Below are positions 1 through 10,666 of a DNA stretch of 64,000 bases, one piece after another. Where the stretch lies: positions 80,353,959 to 80,417,958 of the forward strand of contig OX439035.1 in assembly GCA_949317995.1 (NCBI GenBank), read 5' to 3'. Positions within the stretch are counted from its first letter, which is position 1. Every line of letters begins with the position of its first letter. This DNA is from Acholoe squamosa (lineage: Eukaryota > Annelida > Polychaeta > Phyllodocida > Polynoidae). The translations under genes and the position numbers were made by a program. The notes under the pieces are model-generated. The model searched no databases. It worked only from the letters and a program-made list of their open reading frames with translations, and was not told where the DNA came from.

Positions 1-2610
1 TCCTTGCATGAGACTAGACAGATGCACATCTAGTTAAGAAATAGACATGTTGTTAACTTTGTGATGAAGATTCAGCAGAGCTGTTCTATGTGGTTATTCT
101 CAACATCAAAATTTACCAATGAAAACATTTGAAAAATTGAAGTTCTCATACGATCGATTTCATCAATGTGCAACCATTCATATGTATATAGCCTTCTCAA
201 AGAATTTTCAAGGTCGGCCTACTTATAAGTTTTAGTCAGGTTTTAATTTGGTTAAATCATAATCTAGAAGGAAACTTACCAGAACTAAGCAGTGAATATA
301 AAATCCATACCTAGTGACGGCCACTGATTGATGCGGAGAGGGAGAAATAATGTAGTATTTTAAGAGCTGTATACACGTAAGTTTATTGCACAGCCACTGC
401 ATTCAATATTCAGATGTGTGCATTTAGTCTTAGATTATTAAGTTGGAATTGGAATGGATGCAAAGGCCCCTTTACTAAGCATGTTCAATGTATAAATTTC
501 ACTGATTTATATATGTTGAATGAAAACATACGAAAACGGAATATGATTGCATCAAATACATGTACTTACTTGCTGGAGATAAAAGAAGATAGCTTTAGTT
601 CCTTAGAAAGACGAGTCTATAGGGTCTCACACTAGATACAAACATGTACTGCCATTCCTGATAAGCGAGTGTTCATTATTTATCAACGGGTGGGGGGGGG
701 GCTTAAACTTTTGGATCCATTTGAGGGGGAGGATAATACGAGTGTTTAAGCGATTGATATCGCAGGTAACTCGGAAAGCTTTGGTCTGGCCATTTTGACA
801 CTATACTATAGTGACAGCAATGCGAAAGACTAACAGGTCTAATATCCGCAATTTCTTGCATACAAGAAAACCAGAGATGCATGTGAAGAAGAGGAACATA
901 CCAAAGATTATGTAGAGCTGTAGTAGTTGTTAATATTAAGAAATATCCCAAACAAAGAAGAAACATAGTCCATATGCATCCGCCATTTTGGATTTTGCCA
1001 TCAACCGGCTATGTCGTTATATCTTTGCAAAATTTTTTCAAATCATTTCTATTTATAGTTATTAGGCCAGTCTGCATGGATCCATCTTTTTTTCCTCTAC
1101 GCTGTAACATATTATCAATGTTAATTTAATAACCCCCATGTTTGTATCGAAGTGAGACACAATTGGAATGTCGCAAAATTCGAGCCACTCGGACGATTTT
1201 TGGCAAAAACATGCCGAGACGAACGTGAATCGTATCACAGAGGATTATACTACTAGATTGAATTAATTGTTATATTTTTAATGAGTATACAGAGAGAAAT
1301 GTCCAAAAGAACCATAGAAACAAGATTAACATGCACTATATCATTTTCCATTAAATTCTTATCACGTAAGTGACACCCAACCTGCCTGGACCTGACACCC
1401 AAAATGACACCTCCATAAGAAAAGCATTGAGTGCACCAAGCGTCTAAGTTGGACTTCAGGTGACCTACTTTTTTCAAACCTCAAAATCAGAGAAATAAAG
1501 ACAGATATAACAGGTAACAATTACACCTCCAAGTTCTTGAACATGTGTACTATTTCATTATATGTTTCATTTTCTCTCATATTTCTCCATTTTCATATTA
1601 TTTGAAGTTGAAGTGAACACTACCAGGTCAAAAATGCTGATTTTGCGGTCTTAAACATTTCCAGTGCCCTACCTGTCTCTTAAAAATTGGCTTTCCGAGT
1701 TAAAAATCTTGAATACTACTAAAGATCAAAGAGGGACTTGAAAATTTTCTGTGCATGCAGGGTGCACAAAACATTTTGACTGCCGTCGAGGGGGGGGGGG
1801 GGTCATAAAAGATTTATGAACGTCTGTAAGAAAACTCACCACCCCCATCCCCCCCCCCGTTGATAAATAATGACCACTCCCTGACTAGGCAGGGGAGGGG
1901 GGCAGTGTAACTATATGCCTAGTGCTACCCGAACCAGTGTAAAACGCTACTTTGAACGTAGCCATTTACCATAGGCCGTTAGCTATCAATATCATGGCGT
2001 TTGATCACGTTCCAACAACTGACTCACACTCAAGGGGTGACATGGACAACCCCTATCTCACCGAACCAGCCTTCCACCAAATAAGTGGTCAATATACTCG
2101 TTAGTACCGGCATAATGGCGATCATGGTCTGAACATAGCGAGGTATAATACTGGGGCATGTTGCCTATACGGAAAATAACCCATAAACTCTGTGTTTCAA
2201 CTAATGTGGCCAGAAAAGCTACCAAGGTCCACAGGCCACAACTCATTTCGTATTTACAAATTAAGATATTGAAGCATTTCCACAATACTCCCATTTCTTC
2301 TGAGCGATTTGAGGCACAGAACAATAAATCAATTTTGGTCATTGTTTTACAAATCAGATGTCGATTTAATAATGTAACTTTATTTCAGCCAACTCGATTT
2401 TAAGCTCCTTGAAATGCCCAATTAAGGACCCCTTAAATACATCACGAATTTATAGTATACAATATACCTATATTCTCCGTGAATACATGGATAGTATTTG
2501 TGCATGGATTTATATAGATGATTTGGGACCTGGAAATCCCTGAATTCAGAGAAAACAGTACAAACCCAGAATACTTCAATCCCTGTGATAGGCCCCAGGT
2601 GCCGCCCAAC
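1..2610. other. Intergenic AT-rich DNA, no gene seen
   Basis: No reading frame above about 95 residues and no recognisable exon. It contains two single ends of the G-run MITE family (near 665-701 and 1776-1886) and short homopolymer G runs. The rest is unremarkable AT-rich sequence downstream of the SENP8-like gene, which is read from right to left. Confidence 0.6.
1776..1886. mobile_element. Partial MITE-A end (G-run family)
   Basis: A C-rich run followed by GTTGATAAATAATGACCACT and CCCTGA matches the right terminus of the complete copy at 6724-6946. The matching left terminus is not intact, so this is a broken copy. A second lone terminus with TTCATTATTTATCAACGGG lies at about 665-701. Confidence 0.5.
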
Positions 2611-2613
2611 TAA

Positions 2614-2908
2614 GGGGGTGATCATTTTTTAACAACAGGGGGGGGGGGGGGGGCTGGTGGGTTTGAGAGGGGGTCAGAATTTTTTCAATACCTCTGATGG
2701 GGGGGGGGTTAAAATAATTTCACCTGTTTTCAGTGGAAAACCCAGCGCGTTACTATAGGCTAAAAGGGGATGTTCGCATGCGATTTTTGTCCCTTATGGG
2801 GGGGGGGTCGAAAAAATGTTACCCCCTCGAGAGGTGGAGGTCGAATTTTTTTTGCACGTCCGCACACAAACCCACCAGCCCCCCCCTTGTTAAAAAATGA
2901 TCACTCCC
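2614..2908. mobile_element. MITE-A, complete copy 1 (TAA target duplication)
   Basis: The ends are inverted repeats: GATCATTTTTTAACAAC on the left and GTTAAAAAATGATCACTCCC on the right. The element is flanked on both sides by TAA (2611-2613 and 2909-2911). Just inside each terminus lies a long G (left) or C (right) run. It is 295 bp with no coding capacity. A 3-bp TAA/TWA duplication is typical of PIF/Harbinger-derived MITEs; that assignment is inference. A related copy in the opposite orientation lies at 16525-16795. Confidence 0.75.
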
Positions 2909-3260
2909 TAATATATTGCTGTGGTTTCTCTTCCATGATAAATAACCTTGTGGGTTTGACATCAGATGGCAATACCTGTACTGGTACTAGGCGAGCAGCT
3001 CTAAAAGTCAGCTTGTTCTCTGAAGATGGCGCAAGTGACGGTCTATCATACCAGTGAGGTCTCCCCAATATCCAATATGACAGAAGCGAACTCATGGGAC
3101 TCAAGGTGATCTGTATGGACTAGTCTTTTATTTGATTGAATTCACTGCTCCATGTATAAACAATGTATATTACCTAACTGGTAATATATGCATCCGCATA
3201 TAAAGCCTTTGAAGACACCAGCAACATGTATGGAAAGGTGCTTGCCAACAGGTACACATA

Positions 3261-3605
3261 AGGTCAAATCCCACATGGCGAAAAATGGCTGAAATATCTC
3301 TGCGATTTTGAATCTCTTGCGATTATGGGACCTACCTCAAATTCGCAAGGATATAACTACACTAGGGTGTATAGAACACAAGGACACTGTTGCGTTTATT
3401 CATGTACTCCTTGGGTTATTTTGCCTTTGTTGATGTTTATATCTCTGCATTATGTATTTCCTGGCCTAAAATCGCAAAAGAAGTGCTTGTGTTCTATACA
3501 CCCTACTGCAGTGATATCCTTGCGAATTTGATGTTGGTCCAAAATTCGCAAGAGATACAAAATCGCAGAGATATTTCAGCCATTTTTCGCCATGTGGGAT
3601 TCAAA
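3261..3605. mobile_element. MITE-B, copy 1 (long inverted repeats)
   Basis: The left end contains CCCACATGGCGAAAAATGGC then TGAAATATCTCTGCGATTTT. The right end carries the reverse complement. The arms are about 45-50 bp with few differences, around a roughly 240-bp middle with no coding potential. The same termini recur at 5273-5514 and 14769-15084, so this is a non-autonomous inverted-repeat family. No clean target duplication could be defined for this copy. Confidence 0.7.
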
Positions 3606-4251
3606 ATATATCCTTTCAGATAACCATTAGGATCTATGTATACATACCCGGCACACAAAAAGACGAAAGTGGTCCATTATAAAAGGCTTTGCTTCTTAAT
3701 TAAAGTTGAGACTGAATCTCAACCTTTATGTAAGATACCCCAGGCAGCGTTACAAACACATAATCATACACAAGAACAGTTTGACTGGAAGAGGATCTTT
3801 ATGGTTTTTGTTTCTCTTCTTTGTACACGCTAAACCAATTCAGAATATACATTGATTAAAATTTCCGGAATCATTGAATACAATTGCCATGGTCAAACAC
3901 TTGAATCTCCTTTTTTTACTTCCTTTAGCCGAACCTGCCAATCACCTTTTCAGAGAGTTGAATGTCAAGGAAGCAGTGCCCACTTCTCAAAATGTGAGAG
4001 GGATTTTGCTCCTGGTGGTGGTCTTTCAGGTGTGGGTAAAACATCTCACAGGTCCCTTCCTCACCTCCTCCATCCCCTGTTATCCTGTTAGGGTCTCTGT
4101 TACATTGACATGGAGTCCATCCGATCATTTAAAACAAAAAAGAAGGCTACTTTTTCTCGTCTCTCAACTAGGAGAAAAAAAAGCACCAGAAGGACCAGAT
4201 GCGAGGGGAATAAACTTAGAAAAACTCTTAGGTGGAAAAAGAAGATAAAAA
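3606..4251. other. 3' flank of the SENP8-like gene
   Basis: Immediately downstream of the stop codon of the minus-strand SENP8-like gene, so the 3' untranslated region probably lies here. No convincing minus-strand AATAAA was found near the stop. Open frames on the plus strand in 3850-4250 are short and match no family I recognise. Confidence 0.4.
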
Positions 4252-4430
4252 TCAGGATCCATCCTTTTTCTGTGAGGCAAGATGATCAATGAGCTGGCGC
4301 AGTTGGTGTCGTCGCCTAGTGACTAACTGAGGAGTTACTGCGGCTTTGAGGTCTTGTTGTGAGTCACTGAGGAGCTGCTCATTAAGCAGGTGTTCCAGCA
4401 CACACAGGACGTACACACCGCAGTCTGAAC
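4252..4430 (-). CDS. SENP8: SENP8/NEDP1-like NEDD8 protease, last exon (catalytic Cys)
   Basis: This exon encodes the C-terminal 60 or so residues of a cysteine protease of the Ulp1/SENP C48 family, which removes NEDD8 from cullins and processes its precursor. The first residues, SDCGVYVLC, hold the nucleophilic Cys (compare YDCGMYVIC in vertebrate SENP8). They are followed by a helical tail with LTP-like and RRRHQLRQLIDHLAS segments that match the family's end, then the stop. The acceptor TTATTATAG precedes 4430. The exon starts with two bases of a split Gly codon, which fits the single base left by the exon ending at 14111. Directly joined, the product would lack about 20 residues of loop, including the family's oxyanion Gln, so one small exon in the intervening intron is probably unrecognised. 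Confidence 0.85.
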
Positions 4431-5272
4431 CTATAATAACGACCATACAAAAGTCCACTCTTAGTGATCTGCTTGTCAAATGCTATAACACTACAACAAT
4501 AACAATGTCAAAATATGTAGTTGTGCTCCTCTTTGAAAAAAAAAAGATAATTATTACCAATAGAATACCCAAGTCAAATCAATTTCAGAGCCTCAAGCAT
4601 TTAGAAAGCAGTGAAAAATCTTTCAGGTTTCCAAACTAATAACACAATGTTGCAATATTTCCTACCTAAGACAGTCATAACTTTGCTCCTGCTTTATTGC
4701 ATCCCCTCAATAGCTACACTGTGTCATATTTTACAGATAACTGGAGGTCGGTATAACAATGGGGAAATTCGTTATACCTTTGGGATCGCTTTCGGTCATC
4801 ATAATCAAGACCTAAGACTGAACCTGGGTTTTAATAGCAGATATAGCCACTGTGCTGGTCTAATAAAGTGTTTTTCAACATTGATATAAGTAGAGATTTT
4901 TGCACATCTGTATCACCGCGATTAGTATGATTAGTGCTCACAAAATACAACGAGATGTCACCAGGACATTATATCATTTGGACTGACGATAGATATGAAA
5001 GAAAAGAGACGAAAAATCCCAATTCTATAATTCCTATCCCAAATCCACAATTTGCTTAACAGTTGAACGCTGAGATGAACGGAAATAGGTTTGTCAGAAA
5101 GGAAGGCCACGGCAGAGCAAATGTCATAAGTTAATTCTAAATCCTCTTAGAAAACATAACTGTAACATTTAGACAGGCACACTCTAGCAGCCTATCGCAA
5201 CGACAATCTAGATTTATCTAGCCAACTGGCTTGGTAAAATAATTAAACCCCATTTTTGTGTGCAAACACTAT
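4431..5272 (-). other. SENP8-like intron, 3' part
   Basis: Start of the 9.68-kb intron between exons 14111-14226 and 4252-4430. AT-rich with no further exon recognised. A short phase-1 exon carrying the missing SENP8 loop is expected somewhere in this intron but was not found. Confidence 0.5.
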
Positions 5273-5514
5273 AGGTCGAATCCCACATGGTGAAAAATGG
5301 CTGAAATATCTCTGCGATTTTGTCTGTTGTGTTGTATGGCCCTTATTGAGGCCATAAAACGCAAGGACTACTGCAAACTTAACCCTAAACCACTGTGGGA
5401 TTTGGAATTAGTTGATCAATCCTTGCATTTTATGGTCCTCACAAGGGCCATACAATGCAACACACAAAATCGCAGAGATATTTCAGCCATTTTTCGCCAT
5501 GTGGGATTCGACCT
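5273..5514. mobile_element. MITE-B, copy 2
   Basis: Terminal inverted repeats beginning AGGTCGAATCCCACATGG run inward for about 50 bp and are near-perfect. The reverse complement ends at TTCGACCT. The middle includes a further inverted pair around GTATGGCCCTTATTGAGG. No coding capacity. It is 242 bp long, inside the SENP8-like intron. Confidence 0.75.
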
Positions 5515-6249
5515 TAAACGATCTTTAGACATACCCAAATTGTTATTCAGTTGCCACTAATTATTTATTTCCTGTCTTCTCAAGTGCATCACTTACCATT
5601 AGTTTGTTGTGGACATTCCTCATCTATTACCAAACAGGCGTTAGCTTGAAATAGAGACAACCCAGAGATTTATCATTGATTTCTATGGAGAAATAAACGG
5701 ATGAAGGGAGACGGACAGTCCATCCGTCGCGGTGGACGCAGCCCTTAACCAGGAAGGAGAGAGAGGACACGTGGGGGTGATATTATAGGGCGGGGTAATG
5801 AGCGTCCAGCCTTGCTGGCCCTCTTATAATCTTGCAATCCAGTAGTTTCTATTCTTGGTACACCTCAATATCGCCCACCCTATAGTACCCGCCTGCTAGC
5901 TGAATAAAGGCAGGACGTGTTCAAAGGGAGCTGTAATGTGGCCGGACCTCAGTGAAGGCTGCCAATCTGGTCAACTAACCTCTTCTACCCTGCCTGTTCA
6001 TCTTGCGGCCCACAACCCCTCTCAGAGACGAGCGGACTGGTCAGTGGATCTAATCACTGCAGCAGCTAAGTTTACCACATAGGCTCAGATATTATTGTAT
6101 ATCAAAGGTTATCAAAGGTTCTTAATAATCTTATAGGTCTATATATACAGCTGATCTTACTGCTGGGAAATTTTGAATAAGTAGAGAAATTAAGATAATC
6201 TGACCATGTCTTGTATGTAGTAGCTAGAGGCGTTATACACATCATTTAT
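5515..6249. other. Intronic DNA, no feature
   Basis: Slightly GC-richer stretch at 5690-6070 with no recognisable exon, repeat or RNA gene. It lies inside the SENP8-like intron. The missing loop exon of that gene could be here, but no phase-compatible candidate was identified. Confidence 0.4.
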
Positions 6250-6720
6250 TTAAAGTTGTATCTGTCAAAATTATATAGGGATCACTTCTGGTATTTGTCA
6301 AAATTATATAGGGAACTTTCCTTGTCAGTAGATACAGCTGTCAATAATACACAGGGAGCACTTCTTGTAAGTAGTAGATAAAAATATCAATATTACACGG
6401 GAACACTTCTTGTAAGTATTAGATAGAGCTATCAATAAAACATAGGGAACACTTCTTGTAAGTAGTAGATAGAGCTATCAATAAAACATAGGGAACACTT
6501 CTTGTAAGTAGTAGATAGAGCTGTCAATATCATATAGGGAACACTTCTTGCATATGGTGCATAGGGAACACTTCATAAAAGTAGATAGAGCTGTCAATAA
6601 CACTTCTTGTAAGTAGTAGATAGGGATGTCAATATAAAACAGGGAATATTTCTTGTAAGTATAGTGCACGATGTTAAAAATAAACCCCTAAATTTAGTGT
6701 GGAAACATCACACGGGGAAT
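6250..6720. repeat. 46-bp minisatellite (interrupted by MITE and DIRS insertions)
   Basis: Imperfect tandem copies of a 46-bp unit containing CACTTCTTGTAAGTAGTAGA, AGAGCTATCAATA and CATAGGGAA. The CTTCTTGTAA word falls at 6361, 6406, 6452, 6498 and 6544. Diverged copies continue on the far side of the inserted MITE (about 6950-7031) and of the DIRS element (12671-12740, about 13095-13150). The original array was therefore longer and was split by insertions. Confidence 0.8.
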
Positions 6721-6723
6721 TAA

Positions 6724-6946
6724 GGGAGTGTTCATTATTTATCAACAGGGGGGGTGGTGGGTTTTCGTACGGACGCCCAAAATTTTTTTACGCCCCCCCT
6801 CGACGGCAGCCAACATTTTTTCGCCCCCCTGTGCCCCTCAAGAGGGGTAGAAATTTTTTTTTGCCCCCCCTCGGGAGGGGTCTGAAAATTTTACGCCCCG
6901 CCCTCAAACATACCACCCCCCCTGTTGATAAATAATGACCTCTCCC
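6724..6946. mobile_element. MITE-A, complete copy 2 (subfamily)
   Basis: TAA target duplications at 6721-6723 and 6947-6949 flank ends beginning GGGAGTGTTCATTATTTATC and the inverted counterpart. G and C runs follow the termini as in the other copies, and the body has repeated GCCCCCC blocks. It is 223 bp and inserted in the 46-bp minisatellite. Confidence 0.75.
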
Positions 6947-7031
6947 TAAGTGTGTCAATATCACATAGGGAATACTTCCAGTAGTATTAGAATGGATAGC
7001 CTTTTCAATATTAGGGAGCACTGAGAGTAGT

Positions 7032-7145
7032 ATATTAAGATTATTTGAGACTTACCTGTAAGTTGAGGTATAATCAGGATTATACCGAGGGAACCTGGCG
7101 GTTCAGGGAATACACGAGAGGTGGATCCGCGCATGCGCAGTCAGT
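7032..7145 (-). repeat. DIRS terminal inverted repeat (element right end)
   Basis: Positions 7032-7116 are a perfect 85-bp reverse complement of 7273-7357 within the element. Positions 7113-7145 are a perfect 33-bp reverse complement of 12602-12634 at the other end. The outer parts of the two terminal repeats are only loosely alike. Confidence 0.9.
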
Positions 7146-7272
7146 CCTTAAGAGCCTGTGAAGGGGGGTCAACTAACTAATACCTAACCTTACTAGGGGT
7201 AAATTCCAATAACACCCCCCCTTATTAATTAATCTGAGACATCATGATTAACCGAGGGAGGGAGCGGTAGGG

Positions 7273-7399
7273 CGTGTATTCCCTGAACCGCCAGGTTCCC
7301 TCGGTATAATCCTGATTATACCTCAACTTACAGGTAAGTCTCAAATAATCTTAATATTATCCCTCGGGAACCTTCAGCGTTTCCGAGAATCCACGAGAG
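7273..7399 (-). repeat. DIRS internal complementary region
   Basis: Two adjacent segments: 7273-7357 pairs perfectly with the right terminus 7032-7116, and 7356-7399 pairs perfectly (44 bp) with the left terminus 12627-12670. The segments overlap by two bases (AT, 7356-7357). In known DIRS elements this region templates joining of the two cDNA ends into a circle. The perfect match of both halves means the element ends can be set at 7032 and 12670. Confidence 0.9.
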
Positions 7400-7660
7400 T
7401 TTCAGAGCAATTGACTACCCTGAACAGAAAACACAACAACGTATCTACATTCAACTTATATTGTCTGTGCCAATATTAAAGTGGTAATGTGGAAGAAAAT
7501 ATATATCCACATATGATAACAACTTGTCTATAATAAGTCTAACTTGACTTATACACCCAATATGTCATCTTAAGATGACAATAACCATAACAGTTCTAAA
7601 CTTACAAAGTTCAAATACTCGCAAGAGTAACTTTCAAGCCTTACAAAAGGAAACTTCATT

Positions 7661-8926
7661 TTACGCCAGAATGGCGTTACCCTCGACAATGTCTTCTATT
7701 GGTTTGTGATAAAACCGTGCAAATGAAACTGACTGGCGCCACCCAGCCCGTTTCATTAGCAGGTTTAAGTTGCCCCCCACCCTGAGGAGCCCCGACGCTG
7801 AGGCTCCTCGGGTTGAGTGCAGCTTGTACTGTTGCACGTCTATGCCTGATAACGCAAGTACGCCTAACACCCATCTTGATAGAGTGTCCCGACTTATCGG
7901 TAGATGTGGTTTTATATAACTAATAAGCAACTGCGATTCTTCCGATCTAATTGTCCTTGTTCTTTCAAGGTACTGTTCCAGGCACCGTACCACACACACC
8001 CTAGGGTTTTCATCAAATTTCCGAAGTACCAGTGTGTTCAGCGGATCACCTTGCCGGTTGCTCTTCAGTAGTTTCGTCATGCGGAACACTGCTCTGTCCT
8101 TAACAGACATGTTTTTGATTGACAGATTTACTATGGTCTGTCCCCTCTGGGATGTCACAAGAAGTAGTAATACGCTCAACTTCATTGAGAGTTTCTTAAG
8201 TGAGACTGTTTCATTGTCCCACTGCTGAATGACATCAAGTACCTTACGGACATCCCAAAAGGTGTGGTAGCGGGGACCCGGCGGGTTCATTTCATACGCT
8301 CCTTTGATCAATAGTTTGACTACCTGATGTTGTCCCACTGGTTTGCCATTGACATAATTGCAAACCGCAGAGAGAGCACATCTGGCTGCGTTCAGGGCCT
8401 GGTAACTTTTCCCCTCTCTTTGCAGTTTTGAAAGGAACTGACACACTTGCTGAATAGTAGGCTGGAGCACAGGAATGCCCCTTTCCACGCAGAAAACGCA
8501 CCAGTCTTTAAGATAAGTCGTATATGACTTCCTAGTGGCAGGTCTCCTGGCATTAACTGCCAGCTGAATAGTATGACTGTCAAATCCCCTTTTCACCAAT
8601 TTCTTCTTCAGAAGGAACGATAGACCACCAACGGGGTAGTTTGTAGCCTTAGCTTGTTCGCGGGCTCTCCTGGATGACACAAGTTTCCTCTGTCTCTCCT
8701 GAAGCGAAGTCTTCTCCAATTGGTGCGTTGGAGCCCGCCGTACCACGGTTGACCCGGCCAATCGGGGGTGACCAGAATCGCTTGTACCCTCTCCAGCCTG
8801 ATCCTTTGAATTACGGGTCCCAACAGACTGAAAGGAGGAAAAATATACATGTATTTTCCCTTCCATGAGATGGACAAAGCATCTTTGTCCCAGGCGCCAG
8901 GTTGTGGCCCCCAAGACACAAAACAT
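7661..8926 (-). CDS. DIRS tyrosine recombinase
   Basis: A 421-residue frame. The C-terminal half is a tyrosine recombinase, which integrates the circular cDNA of DIRS elements without making target duplications. Visible catalytic residues are Arg261 in SQRGQT, His370 and Arg373 in HSTRGAS, and nucleophile Tyr406 in FARFYHKP, with Trp396 in the second His/Trp position. The region about 115-210 resembles the N-terminal SAM-like core-binding domain. The first 105 or so residues overlap the RT ORF (8608-8926) in another frame and may not be translated from this Met. The catalytic region has no internal stop. Confidence 0.88.
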   Translation of the reverse strand: MFCVLGATTWRLGQRCFVHLMEGKIHVYFSSFQSVGTRNSKDQAGEGTSDSGHPRLAGSTVVRRAPTHQLEKTSLQERQRKLVSSRRAREQAKATNYPVGGLSFLLKKKLVKRGFDSHTIQLAVNARRPATRKSYTTYLKDWCVFCVERGIPVLQPTIQQVCQFLSKLQREGKSYQALNAARCALSAVCNYVNGKPVGQHQVVKLLIKGAYEMNPPGPRYHTFWDVRKVLDVIQQWDNETVSLKKLSMKLSVLLLLVTSQRGQTIVNLSIKNMSVKDRAVFRMTKLLKSNRQGDPLNTLVLRKFDENPRVCVVRCLEQYLERTRTIRSEESQLLISYIKPHLPISRDTLSRWVLGVLALSGIDVQQYKLHSTRGASASGLLRVGGNLNLLMKRAGWRQSVSFARFYHKPIEDIVEGNAILA

Positions 8927-10428
8927 GGCAATTTAGCGTTAGCACGAGAGGCAAACAAATCCACTTCTGGTGTACCAAAAATTTTACAAACCTTCTTGAA
9001 AATTTTTGGACTCAATTCCCATTCCAGATCTGGTGAAAAGTGTCTTGACAGGTAGTCTGCCAACACATTTTCCTTTCCTGGTATGTGGTTGATAGTCAAC
9101 CACATATCCCTCTCGGCACACCGGTCCCAGATTTGCTTTGCCAACTCGTTGCATTCAACCGAATTGATTCCACCCATTTTTCGGACATAAGCCAAAGCAG
9201 TAGTGTTATCAGTACGAATTTTGACATTGACCCCATGTTCTGGTACCAATGCTTGTAATCCTAATTGGATTGCCATCAACTCATGGATGTTACTATGAAG
9301 GTTCACTTCCTCCTCCTTCCAAATACCCTTGGTGGTTGTCTCACCCCTGTGAGCCCCCCACCCAGTGCCTGAAGCGTCAGTGATGATTTCAAAATCAGCA
9401 CCCTCGTTTCTGATCTTTTTGGAAGCAGTCGGAAGGTTTTCTAACCACCAGTTGATGTCATCCATACCATGTGAACCCACAATCATTTCCGCATCAAAAT
9501 TCCCTTTATTTTGTTCCAGCGCTAGGTTCTTTTCTCTCTCAAGACCCTTGATATGTGCCGGCCCATACTGCACTCCTGCAGAATAGGCCGTCATCAGACC
9601 AACAATACCAGCAATATCCCTTATTGTGTAAGGCTTGGGACCATTAGCCAAGTTCCACACCGCCATGTTGAACTTGTCTATCTTGTCCTGTGTGGGTCTC
9701 ACGGTCATAGTCTGTGAGCTCAACAGGAACCCCAAAAACACAATTTCTTGTGTAGGCGTAAATACTGATTTATCAGGATGCACCACAAACCCTAGAGAAT
9801 CTAACTCTTGTCCAAGCCTGTCAGTAGTAACCCTACACTGTTCTGCTGTATCTCCCAAGATAAAGGAGTCATCAATGTATTGAAAACACTCATGACCTCC
9901 CTCTCTCAGGTTGGAGAAGACTGGATTTAGAATTTTTGTAAAAATTCTAGGGGCACAGGCCAAACCATTGGGCATGCCCTGGAACTCATACAAGATTCCT
10001 TTCCAGTAGAATCTCAGGAACTTCCTATCCTCTTTTGACACCAAAACAGAATAGTAGGCATCCTTGAGGTCAATGGATGCCATAAAGCATCCAGGCCTCA
10101 TCATTTCAACAGCCGTGTTTAAACTTGTCATTTTAAAATGTGTGTACTCTACACTCTCATTCATTTTTGACAGATTCAAAATTAATCTGTACTCGCCATT
10201 GGGCTTGGGCCTTACAAACACGTTAGAAATGAATTGACCTTGAGCTGGTTCCACAGGAACTATGACACCTTTTATGAGCAACTTGCCAATCTCATTGTCA
10301 ACATGCTCCTCTTTCTCTGATCCCAGATCATAAGGGAAAGGCACCATTTGTTGAGTTGGTTCCAACTCCTCAAAAGGTATCTTCACCCCTTTAACCATGT
10401 CCAGGACCCATGGGTCACTAGTTATCAT
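8608..10428 (-). CDS. DIRS reverse transcriptase-RNase H
   Basis: A 606-residue frame. The reverse transcriptase occupies about residues 40-250, with FVRPKPNGEYRLILNLS, SIDLKDAYYSV, QGMPNGLACAP and the active-site YIDD at 184-187. RNase H spans about 345-460, with the first catalytic Asp in ITDASGTGWG and a second in RTDNTTAL. A conserved DIRS C-terminal region follows (PEVDLFASRAN, FVSWGPQPGAWDKDAL). The frame is open at least 80 bases upstream of the first Met, so the true start may be upstream or by read-through from Gag. It overlaps the recombinase ORF by 319 bp, as is usual in compact DIRS elements. Confidence 0.9.
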   Translation of the reverse strand: MITSDPWVLDMVKGVKIPFEELEPTQQMVPFPYDLGSEKEEHVDNEIGKLLIKGVIVPVEPAQGQFISNVFVRPKPNGEYRLILNLSKMNESVEYTHFKMTSLNTAVEMMRPGCFMASIDLKDAYYSVLVSKEDRKFLRFYWKGILYEFQGMPNGLACAPRIFTKILNPVFSNLREGGHECFQYIDDSFILGDTAEQCRVTTDRLGQELDSLGFVVHPDKSVFTPTQEIVFLGFLLSSQTMTVRPTQDKIDKFNMAVWNLANGPKPYTIRDIAGIVGLMTAYSAGVQYGPAHIKGLEREKNLALEQNKGNFDAEMIVGSHGMDDINWWLENLPTASKKIRNEGADFEIITDASGTGWGAHRGETTTKGIWKEEEVNLHSNIHELMAIQLGLQALVPEHGVNVKIRTDNTTALAYVRKMGGINSVECNELAKQIWDRCAERDMWLTINHIPGKENVLADYLSRHFSPDLEWELSPKIFKKVCKIFGTPEVDLFASRANAKLPCFVSWGPQPGAWDKDALSISWKGKYMYIFPPFSLLGPVIQRIRLERVQAILVTPDWPGQPWYGGLQRTNWRRLRFRRDRGNLCHPGEPANKLRLQTTPLVVYRSF

Positions 10429-10666
10429 GGACCAGCGGTCTATATATCTAGCAATACTACCAGCGACAAAATTCTGAGCAGAATGATTGAACTGTAGGGG
10501 ACTTACCTGCCCTGCTAAGGACCCTACTTCTGAAAACCCGAGGTTTGCTTCGCCTTCGCTGCACTACCCGCTGCTGCTGGCGCTGGTGCCCTGGGCCTCG
10601 GTCCATTCATCCTTGGTGCCACATTGTGACCAAACTGGGGAATCACGAATGGGAACCTCATACCAG

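Noticed and set aside
5274..5284. Pol III B box or tRNA-derived SINE in MITE-B
   Set aside because: GGTCGAATCCC resembles a B box but there is no A box at the right distance and no cloverleaf. The word is part of the terminal inverted repeat.
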